DNA of 64,000 bases, from positions 1 to 64,000 of the forward strand of contig PVUG01000010.1 of assembly GCA_003001975.1 (NCBI GenBank), read 5' to 3'. A program made the translations under genes and the position numbers. The notes beneath the pieces are model-generated. The model worked only from the letters and a program-made list of their open reading frames with translations, made no database searches and was not told the origin of the DNA. Each line of letters opens with the position of its first letter. Within the stretch, counting starts at the first letter, position 1. This document shows, one piece after another, positions 17,931 to 25,897 of the stretch. Source of the stretch: Martelella mediterranea (GTDB lineage Bacteria; Pseudomonadota; Alphaproteobacteria; Rhizobiales; Rhizobiaceae).

Positions 17931-18473
17931 TTATTTGACCAGAAGGTTTTCAAGCATCTGCAGGACAACGACGATGTTGATCGCCAACGTCCCTGCGACG
18001 AGATGGACGATCCCGCGTCCCGTATCGCCGATTTGTCCGCCATTGCCGGCGCGGCCGAGCAGGAACAGACCCCGTACAAATCCGAGAAGGCCGATGAATT
18101 GCGCGAACCGAACGAGAGCAATAACGGCTCTCTGGCTCATTTCAGCGGAAAGCGGCTTGGTGATTTCGGGCGCGTAGGTGAATACCTGTTCCGCCGACAC
18201 GCTCTCGGATTGCAGGAAGAAGCTCATCAGGAATGCCCCGATGACCGTCGACAGCGAAATCAGAAGTGAGCCGACGAAGAACAGGACCAGCGGACCGGTG
18301 TATGAGCCAGACGCCGCGCCCCCAATACTACGGAGCTCGTGGGCTGAAGCCATGCCGACGATCGAGCGCGCCACGAAGACAAGACCCATCAAAAGGCAGG
18401 TGCCTGCGACCAACGCCTGCAAGGGGGCAATGATCGCGACACCGCGCTCCAGAAGCTGGACAAAACTATCCAT
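17931..18473 (-). CDS. IcmC/TraQ-like membrane protein of type IVB system
   Basis: A 180-residue integral membrane protein with four hydrophobic segments (about residues 15-38, 60-85, 115-135 and 150-172) separated by short loops. Length and four-helix topology match IcmC (DotE) and TraQ. It lies between the IcmG-like and IcmD-like genes, the same order as icmG-C-D and traP-Q-R. Gaps of 14 and 8 bases separate it from its neighbours, so one transcript is likely. Precise role in the family is not known beyond being essential for secretion in model systems. Confidence 0.7.
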   Translation of the reverse strand: MDSFVQLLERGVAIIAPLQALVAGTCLLMGLVFVARSIVGMASAHELRSIGGAASGSYTGPLVLFFVGSLLISLSTVIGAFLMSFFLQSESVSAEQVFTYAPEITKPLSAEMSQRAVIALVRFAQFIGLLGFVRGLFLLGRAGNGGQIGDTGRGIVHLVAGTLAINIVVVLQMLENLLVK

Positions 18474-18481
18474 AGCCCGCC

Positions 18482-19003
18482 CTATTTCGCACTATCCCCA
18501 TCCGGGGCCGGTATGGCGACGACCGGATGGGTTACAATCGCGTGCTGCACGCCAACGCCGCCATTTGCGGCCTCAAAGCCAAGAGGCCTGCCGCTGCCCT
18601 GGAGCGTGACCAGTTCGTTCAGGATAAACTCGTCTTGCTTCTTCAGCTCATTCACATGACCGATAATGCGCTCAAGGACGCCGTTCCTGGCGGTCAGGGT
18701 GTTCAGTTGCTGTACCAGGCCAGCCTGAGCGGTTTTAAGCCGTTGTACCTCTGAATGTAGCTCTGAGACCTGCACCGATGTTGCATCGGAGACCCGGCTT
18801 GATTTGACCGCCTCTGGTTGACGCATAAACAGGTAGAGGTTGACCGCCGATATGGCCACAGCGACCACGAGCGCGATAGCAACAGGCGATTTAGAGCTAT
18901 TTTTCAGCAAATTTGGGTTGCTTCGATACGATTCGTGTTCGTATAACTCAATTTGATTTGCCACGAGAGCCCCCGATGAGGTCTGATTTTTCCCCGAAAT
19001 CAC
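18482..19003 (-). CDS. IcmG/TraP-like bitopic coiled-coil protein
   Basis: A 173-residue protein with a cytoplasmic N-terminus of about 40 residues, one membrane helix (VAIALVVAVAISAVNLYLFM) and a heptad-rich periplasmic segment (VQVSELHSEVQRLKTAQAGLVQQLNTL) followed by a proline-containing tail. This is the layout of IcmG (DotF) and TraP, core-complex associated proteins. It is the first gene of the leftward operon and divergent from the DsbC-like gene. The frame opens with GTG at 19003; another GTG at 18964 preceded by GGGGG is an equally good start. Shorter than typical IcmG (about 270), so the name is tentative. Confidence 0.6.
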   Translation of the reverse strand: MISGKNQTSSGALVANQIELYEHESYRSNPNLLKNSSKSPVAIALVVAVAISAVNLYLFMRQPEAVKSSRVSDATSVQVSELHSEVQRLKTAQAGLVQQLNTLTARNGVLERIIGHVNELKKQDEFILNELVTLQGSGRPLGFEAANGGVGVQHAIVTHPVVAIPAPDGDSAK

Positions 19004-19108
19004 CCGTTTTCCAAGGGGACTTCACAGCTCCAATGTCTTGATGTACTACAGTCTTACGCCATTCAATGCAACATAGACAGGAACAAATTAGCACCGGGGG
19101 CTTCCTTA
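19004..19108. promoter_or_regulatory. Divergent promoter region of the two transfer operons
   Basis: The 105 bases separate the leftward traP-to-traY operon from the rightward DsbC-like/traM operon and must hold both promoters. The part nearest 19050-19090 is AT-rich (TACTACAGTC, CAATGCAACATAG). No rhizobial tra-box palindrome was found. Confidence 0.45.
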
Positions 19109-20239
19109 ATGTTCAAACGTAAGATGGCGGTTTCTACGTCCGTCCTTTTCCCCGCCGCCTTACTCGGCCTGTGGCCAATCGGGGCGATCGCCGAAACTGT
19201 CACTCAGGCCGACATCGATTTGCCCTGGCAGACCACTTTTGTCGGTTGCAGCACATCAGCAGCACCTTTCATCGAGAACCAGCTCAACCTTTACGGCGCG
19301 CGCCCGTTGATGAAGGTCGGTGGTATGCAGGCATGGGCTGTGCCGCAGGGTGACGGCACAGAGAAATTTGCGCTGACAACGGAGGACGGACTGACGATCT
19401 TCGGCTCGGTCGTCGGGCCGCAAGGCGAGGACATTTCCGGCGCGTTGCTGTCGACCAGGCCGAATACCGTTTCACTGGAAATCGCCAGCACTCCCTCTCC
19501 TTCACGGCCCCCTTCACCGAAGGTTGCCAACGAGGAACCCGCTGCATCGAACCCCAGCGCTCTCGAAACCCCCGGTCGGTTGACCGAGGCAGTTCCTGCG
19601 GAAACTGGCGAGGCGCCGCCTTCGAATGTGGTTGAACCGAGCGACGATGCCGCGCGGGCCGCATCGGCCGATCAGGCGGACGCTGGCAAACCGCCCAAAC
19701 TGGCGTCGGTGGGCTCTCAAAATACACCAGACATTCCGACCGCCCAGTCTTTGGATGAGCTGGTGCAGCAGGCCCATGATTTCAGCGCGTGGTTCCCGGT
19801 CGGCAATCCAAAGCCCGACGCACCGACCTTTTTCCTGCTTGCCGATCCCACGTGCCCGCATTGTGCATGGTCAATAGATTCAATGAAGCCGCTCATCCAA
19901 AACGGCGATATCGACCTGCGCATCATTCTCGCACCGATCCTCTCCGAGACCGCTTTCAATATCTCTGCGGCCATCCTTCAGTCGGACAATGTCGGCACGG
20001 TTTTCCTGAAAAATGAGTATGCCGCGACTTCAAGTGTTGGTGGCCAAAAGGTTGCTGCAATCGCTTCCGACAAAATCGACGATCAGACGGCTGATATTCT
20101 GCGCAGAAACGTGTTGTGGATGCGCCAGAACGGGATCAAGGGCGTTCCCTTTTTCATTTACAAGACACCCGAGGGCGGACAGTTCGCTTTTGGCAACCTC
20201 ACCCAACAAGCGCTCGATACAGCGCTCACAATGGAGTGA
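19109..20239 (+). CDS. DsbC/DsbG-like periplasmic thiol-disulfide protein of the transfer locus
   Basis: Exported protein of 376 residues. The signal peptide runs to about IGAIAE. A small N-terminal domain is followed by a Pro/Ala/Glu-rich linker (residues about 130-215) and a C-terminal thioredoxin-fold domain with the redox motif CPHC at about 249-252 and the cis-proline loop GIKGVPFFIY. It probably forms or isomerises disulfides in cysteine-bearing secreted transfer proteins encoded across the divergent promoter. The long disordered linker is unusual for DsbC and could span the periplasm. The following gene starts 3 bases after its stop, so both are co-transcribed. Confidence 0.85.
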   Translation: MFKRKMAVSTSVLFPAALLGLWPIGAIAETVTQADIDLPWQTTFVGCSTSAAPFIENQLNLYGARPLMKVGGMQAWAVPQGDGTEKFALTTEDGLTIFGSVVGPQGEDISGALLSTRPNTVSLEIASTPSPSRPPSPKVANEEPAASNPSALETPGRLTEAVPAETGEAPPSNVVEPSDDAARAASADQADAGKPPKLASVGSQNTPDIPTAQSLDELVQQAHDFSAWFPVGNPKPDAPTFFLLADPTCPHCAWSIDSMKPLIQNGDIDLRIILAPILSETAFNISAAILQSDNVGTVFLKNEYAATSSVGGQKVAAIASDKIDDQTADILRRNVLWMRQNGIKGVPFFIYKTPEGGQFAFGNLTQQALDTALTME

Positions 20240-20242
20240 GGC

Positions 20243-20884
20243 ATGAGCGAGCAATCCTACGGCGCACTCGAAACCGTCATGAAGCGCACACAGACATATC
20301 GGACGGCTTTCCGGGTGATGTCGGTAATCAGCTGTGCGCTTCTGGTCACAACCGTTGTTTCGGTGGGCGCAGCAGCCTATCTTGCCACCCATAGGCCCGA
20401 GCCCCGCTACTTTGCGACAACAACCAACGGCCAAATCTTGCCATTGGTGGCGTTGGATAAACCGCACCTCAATGCAAACGAAGTCGCCAACTTCGCCACC
20501 CAGGCCGTTACCGCAGCGCTGACCTACTCCTTCACCAATTATCGCGCCGACCTCACAGCCGTGCAGAAGTATTTCACGCAGCCCGCCGGATGGAACTCGT
20601 TCATCGACGCTCTCGACAAGAGCGGTCAGCTCGAAATGGTGAAGGAGCGCAGGCTGAATACCACGGCGGTTGCTCAAGACGCAGTGATCCTTTCACAGGG
20701 GCCAAACGCTCGTGGCGTCTATCAGTGGGTCGTGCAGATTCCGCTCCGCATCACCTATGAATCCGCGAGTGAAGTATCGGGGCAGGATCTTCTCGTGACA
20801 GTTACCATCAATCGGATGGAAACCTATCAGACCCCTGAAGCCGTCGCGATCAACCGCTTTATCGCAGCGCGTGGAGGCGCCTAA
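20243..20884 (+). CDS. traM: DotI/IcmL/TraM family type IVB secretion protein
   Basis: Bitopic inner-membrane protein, 213 residues, of the DotI/IcmL/TraM family. A cytoplasmic N-terminus of about 25 residues precedes one membrane helix (VMSVISCALLVTTVVSVGAAAYL) and a periplasmic domain of about 155 residues carrying family features such as NEVANFATQAVTAALTYSFTNYR and the terminal strand LLVTVTINRMETYQTPEAVAI. In model systems it forms a ring in the inner-membrane part of the core complex. Its stop TAA overlaps the ATG of the next gene, the broken DotH/TraN homologue. Confidence 0.88.
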   Translation: MSEQSYGALETVMKRTQTYRTAFRVMSVISCALLVTTVVSVGAAAYLATHRPEPRYFATTTNGQILPLVALDKPHLNANEVANFATQAVTAALTYSFTNYRADLTAVQKYFTQPAGWNSFIDALDKSGQLEMVKERRLNTTAVAQDAVILSQGPNARGVYQWVVQIPLRITYESASEVSGQDLLVTVTINRMETYQTPEAVAINRFIAARGGA

Positions 20885-20952
20885 TGACAATGCGTACTTC
20901 AGGCGCCCTTCTATGCGTTCTACTAGCCCGTCTTATTCACGACGCGGCTTGA
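20884..20952 (+). pseudogene. 5' stub of the gene after traM (expected traN/dotH), cut by IS1380
   Basis: An ATG overlapping the traM stop opens a signal-peptide-like start MTMRTSGALLCVLL, after which the frame enters the IS1380 left end and stops at 20952. Right of the element the sequence (CTAGAGGGGTGATCGG) gives a stop within two codons when rejoined, and nothing recognisable follows. So the rest of the gene and presumably the downstream genes (traO and others) were deleted. In R64 and Legionella the gene after traM/icmL is traN/icmK. The identity is inferred from order only. Confidence 0.7.
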
Positions 20953-22542
20953 AAAGGCTGGCAGGTGTAGCTTAAGCGATTGATTTGGCGTAGGATTCGG
21001 TTGTCCAAGCCAATCCCTTCACCGCATCTCGCGAGCCACACCCACCATGACCGACGATACGTTGCTGCCGTTTGCTTTTCCAGCCGTTTGCGCCAAGAAG
21101 ATCACAGCCGCGTTCGATGGCGGCCGCATCACCTCGGACGGCGGCGTCATGCTTCTGGCCGCCGCCGAGCGGCGCCTGCAACTGGCTGACAGGCTCGCCG
21201 CAGCGATCCACGATCCACGTGATCCGGCACGGGTGACGCATGCCATGGCCGACATCCTGCGCGCCCGCATCTTTGCCATCGCCTGCGGCTACGAGGATGC
21301 CAACGATCTCGATCGGCTGCGCTTTGATCCGGCCTTCAAGTTGGCCTGCGGGCGGTTGCCCGACAGCGGCCTTGACCTCGCCTCGCAGCCGACCTGTTCG
21401 CGGCTGGAGAACCTGCCCGACCTGAAAACCGTCATCCGCCTGGGTCGGGTTCTGGTCGAACTGTGGCTGTCGAGCTATGCCGCGCCGCCGGAAAGCGTCA
21501 CCCTCGACATCGACGACACGGTGGATGTCGTTCATGGCCATCAGCAACTCTCGCTCTTCAATGCCCATTATGACGAGCGCTGCTTCCTGCCGATCCACAT
21601 CTATGATGCCGCCACTGGCCGGCCCGTTGCCATGATCCTGCGTCCCGGTAAGACACCGGCGGGCAAGGAAATTCGCGGTCATCTTCGCCGCCTCGTTCGG
21701 ATGATCCGGCGCGCATGGCCGACAACCCGCATCCTGATCCGTGGCGACAGCCATTACGGCCGGGCGGAAGTCATGGCCTGGTGCGAGAACAACGACATCG
21801 ATTATCTGTTCGGTTTCTCCGGCAATACGGTTCTCAAGCGCCTCGTCGAAGAGGCCGCCGAGGATATCCGCACCCGCTACGCGCTTGAACACAAATCGGT
21901 GCTGCGCGACTATACCGAAACCCGGTACAGAGCGAAATCCTGGAAGGTGGAGCGCCGCGTCTGCGCGCGCATCGAGGCGACCACGATGGGCCTCGACATC
22001 CGCTTCGTCGTCACCAATCTTGGTGAAGGCTCCGCCGGGCACATCTACGACGTCCTCTACTGCGCCCGCGGTCAGGCCGAGAACCTGATCAAGATGCACA
22101 AGAGCCAGCTTGCCTCCGACCGCACCTCCTGCCGCTCACCGATCGCCAATCAGGTCCGCCTCACCCTGCACACCGCCGCCTACTGGCTGATGCTCACACT
22201 GCGCGACGCCGTGCCCGCAACAGATTGCCTGCGCAAGGCCGAGTTCGCCACGCTCAGGCTGCGCCTTCTCAAGCTCGGCACCCGCGTCACCGAAACCGCC
22301 TCGCGCATCCGCATGGCCTTCGCCGCCGCTTGCCCCGAGGCCGAGCTCTTCCGCCATCTCGCCGGCGCCTTGCAGCCGGGGGCGCCATGAAGGCCGGGGC
22401 GCCGATGCCCCGCAGAACCCAGAACCTTCAACATCAAACGCGTGTCACAAAGTCCCAGATCAACCGCGGTGAAACAGACGCAACGACGCCCCGTGCCCGC
22501 GATCGCTGCCCAGAAAACCTGACAGATCATGAATAAGACGGG
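20927..22542 (+). mobile_element. IS1380-family insertion sequence, complete
   Basis: The ends are inverted repeats CCCGTCTTATTCACGA (left) and its near-perfect complement at the right end (15 of 16 match). CTAG flanks both sides (20923-20926 and 22543-22546) as a 4-bp target duplication, the size expected for this family. The element is 1616 bp with one intact transposase. It sits at the broken end of the type IVB transfer locus. Confidence 0.9.
21047..22390 (+). CDS. IS1380-family transposase
   Basis: A 447-residue DDE transposase of the DDE_Tnp_1/IS1380 group. It contains the N-terminal ITSDGGVMLLAAAERRL, the catalytic-region VTLDIDDTVDVVHGHQQLSLFNAHY with paired aspartates, ILIRGDSHYGRAEVMAW with the second aspartate, and a late helix EALI/QAENLIK with the glutamate. 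Length is typical and the frame is intact, so the element may be active. ATG at 21047 opens shortly inside the left inverted repeat. Confidence 0.93.
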   Translation: MTDDTLLPFAFPAVCAKKITAAFDGGRITSDGGVMLLAAAERRLQLADRLAAAIHDPRDPARVTHAMADILRARIFAIACGYEDANDLDRLRFDPAFKLACGRLPDSGLDLASQPTCSRLENLPDLKTVIRLGRVLVELWLSSYAAPPESVTLDIDDTVDVVHGHQQLSLFNAHYDERCFLPIHIYDAATGRPVAMILRPGKTPAGKEIRGHLRRLVRMIRRAWPTTRILIRGDSHYGRAEVMAWCENNDIDYLFGFSGNTVLKRLVEEAAEDIRTRYALEHKSVLRDYTETRYRAKSWKVERRVCARIEATTMGLDIRFVVTNLGEGSAGHIYDVLYCARGQAENLIKMHKSQLASDRTSCRSPIANQVRLTLHTAAYWLMLTLRDAVPATDCLRKAEFATLRLRLLKLGTRVTETASRIRMAFAAACPEAELFRHLAGALQPGAP

Positions 22543-22797
22543 CTAGAGGGGTGATCGGCTTCCAAGGCCCCTCGGGCTCATTGTATTGACGGAGATACTG
22601 ATGATTTTTCGCGGATTGGTTTCATACCGTTCAAGGGTCCTCGGCATCGCAGGATGCGCGAATAGCCGGTCGCACTGCGTCAACTTGACCCGCCGGTCAG
22701 GTGATCATTGACCGTCGCCATAAAAGATGAGTATAAAATACATGTTTTATCCTGGCTCGGCCGCTAGCGACTGGCCGATACTCTGACCGGTGTATCC

Positions 22798-23226
22798 ATG
22801 TTCCGCATCTTCGCCCTTTCGTTTCTCGCGCTAACCACCACGATGGCTCCGGTGTGGGCCGAGGATCATGTCGTGAACATGCTCAACCGAGGTGACGATG
22901 GCATCATGGTGTTCGAGCCCGGTCTGCTCGTCATTGAGCCCGGTGATACAGTGCGCTTTGTTGCCGCCGAACGGGGACACAATGCCGAAACCATTGACGG
23001 CATGATTCCGGAAGGCGCCGCAGGTTTCGCGGGCCGACTGAACGAGGAGGTCATGTTTTCGCCCGATAAAGAGGGCGTTTACGCCGTCAAGTGCAAACCG
23101 CATTACGCCATGGGCATGGTCATGATCATCGCGGTCGGTGAAGCTCAGGCGCCTGAGGAATTCGTCGCCCGTCGTGTCCCGCCACGCGCACGCAAGCGGT
23201 TCGAGGCTTATCTCGACACGCTTTGA
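22798..23226 (+). CDS. Pseudoazurin (blue copper electron carrier)
   Basis: Periplasmic type 1 copper protein of 142 residues, signal peptide ending at APVWAE. Copper ligands are visible in the expected spacing: His in RGHNAE, then Cys, His and Met in VKCKPHYAMGM (Cys, +3 His, +8 Met), matching pseudoazurin C78/H81/M86. The segment EPGDTVRFVA is typical. Pseudoazurins donate electrons to copper nitrite reductase and nitrous-oxide reductase. The NnrS, NnrU and NsrR genes downstream support a denitrification or nitric-oxide context. No nitrite reductase gene is in the window. Confidence 0.93.
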   Translation: MFRIFALSFLALTTTMAPVWAEDHVVNMLNRGDDGIMVFEPGLLVIEPGDTVRFVAAERGHNAETIDGMIPEGAAGFAGRLNEEVMFSPDKEGVYAVKCKPHYAMGMVMIIAVGEAQAPEEFVARRVPPRARKRFEAYLDTL

Positions 23227-23311
23227 ACGCCACGACGTGCAAAAGGAAATCTTCGATGGCGCATCCCGACAAGCAGATCGACTGTCCTGAAGCAGTCGAA
23301 AGGAATCCGTC

Positions 23312-24328
23312 ATGAACGGCCTGACAAACTTCCCACTTCGCCGCCGCACGTTCCTTACAGGAATGGCCGGCATGGCAAGCCTGCCCGCAATCGGCTTTGG
23401 CGCGGGCCATGCAGCGGCCGCGGCGCCGCTTGCGCAAATATCCCTCTCCGGGCCGCCTGCCGGACCGTCGGTCACGCTCGCCCAGGCCGCGGTCACGGGC
23501 GCGTTTTCGAAGATCGCTGACAAGGCCGCATTCAACGTCTGGCGCAATCCCGACGAAGTCCGTGCCGGGATCACTTCCGGCCAGATGTCGCTGGTGGTGA
23601 TGCCAGTCCAGGCCGCCGCCAACATGTATAATCGCGGCTTCGGCGTTCGGCTTGTCAACACGCTGACCGACGGACTGCTCTATATCATTGCCACCGACCC
23701 GTCTCTGCAAACGATAGAGGCCTTGCGCGGCAGGAAGCTTGCGGTTCCCTTCCGCAACGACACGCCCGATCTGATCCTCAAGCGACTTCTCAAGGCTCAT
23801 GATATCGATCCAGAACAGGATTTGTCGCTAGACACCACTGGCACGCCCGTCGAAGCCATGCAGCTCCTGCTGAGCGGCAGGATCGATGCCGCGCTTGTGC
23901 CGGAACCGGCCGCCTCGGCCGCCATCATCAAAGGCAAGGCCTCGGGTGTGACAGTCACCCGCGTGATCGACGTACAGAAAGCCTGGGGCGAGACGATGCA
24001 TGTGCCGCCGGTTCTGCCGCAGGCAGGCCTTGCGGTGACCGAAGCATTTTTCGAAGACAATGGAAGCCTCATTCCGGAACTTCATATGGCCCTGGTCGAG
24101 GCAACGGCCGCCGTCAATTCAGAACCCGCAGAAGCCGCCAACAATGCGGCCTCCGCACTCGGCATGCCCTGGCCTGTTCTGAAAGAAGCGATCGGCTATT
24201 CCAACCTGACGGCAACACAGGCGACCACGGCGCGACCGGCAATCGAATCCCTGTTGTCGATCCTTGCCGACAGCGACCCCGGGATTATCGGCGGAAAGCT
24301 TCCTGATGACGGATTTTACGCACTTTAG
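23312..24328 (+). CDS. ABC transporter substrate-binding protein (NitT/TauT type)
   Basis: A 338-residue periplasmic binding protein. The N-terminus has a twin-arginine-like signal (RRRTFLTGMAGMASLPAIG), so export by Tat is likely. The mature part has the NMT1/TauA fold signature: a hinge strand AFNVWRNPDEVRAGITSGQMSLVVMP, LRGRKLAVPFRNDTPDLILKRLL and GTPVEAMQLLLSGRIDAALVPEPAASAAI. The following two genes are the permease and ATPase. Substrates of this class include nitrate, sulfonates and pyrimidine precursors; here the substrate is unknown, and its place among nitric-oxide genes is only suggestive. Confidence 0.82.
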   Translation: MNGLTNFPLRRRTFLTGMAGMASLPAIGFGAGHAAAAAPLAQISLSGPPAGPSVTLAQAAVTGAFSKIADKAAFNVWRNPDEVRAGITSGQMSLVVMPVQAAANMYNRGFGVRLVNTLTDGLLYIIATDPSLQTIEALRGRKLAVPFRNDTPDLILKRLLKAHDIDPEQDLSLDTTGTPVEAMQLLLSGRIDAALVPEPAASAAIIKGKASGVTVTRVIDVQKAWGETMHVPPVLPQAGLAVTEAFFEDNGSLIPELHMALVEATAAVNSEPAEAANNAASALGMPWPVLKEAIGYSNLTATQATTARPAIESLLSILADSDPGIIGGKLPDDGFYAL

Positions 24329-25148
24329 CGCAAGCGTCTTGCGCCCCTTGCTGGATCGTCTCGGCCGGACCGGGCAGTTTCTCTGGTCCGGCTTTGCGGG
24401 GCTGGCAGCATTCTCGCTGCTTGCCGCCGTCTGGCAATACGGGCACGAGCAATGGGGGGCGTTCATTCTGCCCTCCCCGCTTGCAACGCTGACCGCCACA
24501 TGGGCGATCCTGTCCGATGCGGCCGCATGGTCGCTGATCGCGCAGACTGTCGGACGTGCGCTCCAAGGCTTCCTCCTCTCCGCGTTTTCCGGTGCGTTGC
24601 TCGGCATGGTCGCCGGCCATTCCCCGGCAACGATCCGGCTGGCGCGGCCGCTGATCACGATCCTGATCGGTGTGCCGCCGATCGCATGGATTGTTCTGGC
24701 TCTGATCTGGTTCGGCGCGGGCGACGGAACCGTCATCGCGACTGTGGTGGTAACAGCCGTCCCCATCATCTTCGCGGGAACGGCCGAGGGTATTCTGAGC
24801 CGCGACCGAAAGCTCGATGACATGGCGCGCGTCTTCGGCGCAAATGCGTGGCGCAGGATGACAAGCCTGCGTCTGCGACAACTCACCGCCCATCTGTTTC
24901 CCGCCCTGACGCTGGCCCTCGGCATGTCTTTCAAGGTCGCAGTCATGGCCGAACTGCTGGCCAATGTCGGCGGGATCGGCGGCGGACTGTCGGCAGCCCG
25001 TAGCTATCTCGATATCACGCAGGCGCTCGCCTGGGTCATGATCGCGGTGATCGCGCTGCTGATCTTCGAATACGGCGTCATCCAACCCGTCCGGTCCGAG
25101 TTCGAACGCTGGCGGCGTGCCGAAATCCCATGGGGGGTCAAACGATGA
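24306..25148 (+). CDS. ABC transporter permease (NitT/TauT type)
   Basis: Inner-membrane permease of 280 residues with six or so helices. The BPD-type cytoplasmic EAA loop is visible as ILSRDRKLDDMARVFGANAWRRM. The start ATG at 24306 lies 23 bases inside the end of the binding-protein gene and has GGAAAG upstream; a longer frame from 24264 is less likely. The hydrophobic C-terminus ends in a basic tail and overlaps the ATPase gene by 4 bases. It forms the channel of the transporter with its dimeric partner. Confidence 0.85.
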   Translation: MTDFTHFSASVLRPLLDRLGRTGQFLWSGFAGLAAFSLLAAVWQYGHEQWGAFILPSPLATLTATWAILSDAAAWSLIAQTVGRALQGFLLSAFSGALLGMVAGHSPATIRLARPLITILIGVPPIAWIVLALIWFGAGDGTVIATVVVTAVPIIFAGTAEGILSRDRKLDDMARVFGANAWRRMTSLRLRQLTAHLFPALTLALGMSFKVAVMAELLANVGGIGGGLSAARSYLDITQALAWVMIAVIALLIFEYGVIQPVRSEFERWRRAEIPWGVKR

Positions 25149-25897
25149 AGACCGGCCTCACCCTGAAAGGGCTCCGTCATGCTTATCTCGGCCGCACGGT
25201 GCTGGACCATGTCGGCCTTGATGTATCAGCGTCCGAGATCGTCGCCCTGGTTGGCCCCTCCGGCAGCGGAAAGAGCACGCTGGTTCACCTTGCTGCTGAC
25301 TTGCTGACGCCGATCGGCGGTCGGGTTGAGCGCAACTACAAACGCCATGCGATGATTTTTCAGGAACCGCGATTGCTGCCCTGGGCCACGGCGGCCGAAA
25401 ATATCGTCTATCCCTTGAGGATCTCCGGCACCTCGCGCCGGGAGGCCAGGGCGAGGTTGAAGTCTGTTGCAGCCAAGGTCGCACTCCTACCGGACGACCT
25501 TGAAAAATATCCGGGCGAGCTTTCCGGCGGCATGCGTCAGCGCTGCGCAATCGCACGTGCGCTGATTGTCGCACCTGACTTCATCTATTTCGATGAGCCT
25601 TTCACCGCCCTGGATGTTGCGCTGAAGCGGCGGATGCAGGATCTCGTAATCGCCGCGACGCAATCGTCCAGCTTCGGCGGTATCTTCGTGACCCATGACC
25701 TGATGGAAGCCGCACGGATCGCCCATCGAGTGGCCGTGCTGGATGTCGGCGGCGCCGGGATTGTCGGCGAACGTCTGGTTCCCGGAACGCCTGGCATGCG
25801 CGATGATGCCGAGGTTTTCGCGCTCTCGCAGCGCTGGATGCGCGAAGACCCCGCTTTTCGCCATATTCACGACGTCGACGAAAGGATGAGCGGATGA
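25145..25897 (+). CDS. ABC transporter ATP-binding protein (NitT/TauT type)
   Basis: A 250-residue ATPase. It has Walker A GPSGSGKST near residue 37, Q-loop IFQEPRLLPW, the signature LSGGMRQRCAIARAL, Walker B FIYFDEPFTALD and H-loop FVTHDLMEA. The QEPRLLPW segment is typical of TauB/SsuB/NrtD relatives. The start ATGA overlaps the permease stop; an upstream in-frame ATG at 25130 is possible. It is followed by nnrS with another 4-base overlap, so the transporter and NnrS are translationally coupled. That coupling may hint that the transported compound relates to metal or nitric-oxide handling. Confidence 0.9.
   Translation: MKTGLTLKGLRHAYLGRTVLDHVGLDVSASEIVALVGPSGSGKSTLVHLAADLLTPIGGRVERNYKRHAMIFQEPRLLPWATAAENIVYPLRISGTSRREARARLKSVAAKVALLPDDLEKYPGELSGGMRQRCAIARALIVAPDFIYFDEPFTALDVALKRRMQDLVIAATQSSSFGGIFVTHDLMEAARIAHRVAVLDVGGAGIVGERLVPGTPGMRDDAEVFALSQRWMREDPAFRHIHDVDERMSG

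Noticed and set aside
22547..22797. FNR/NnrR-type box ahead of pseudoazurin
   Set aside because: Several TTGAC and GTCA words are present but none forms TTGAT-N4-ATCAA or a similar dyad.
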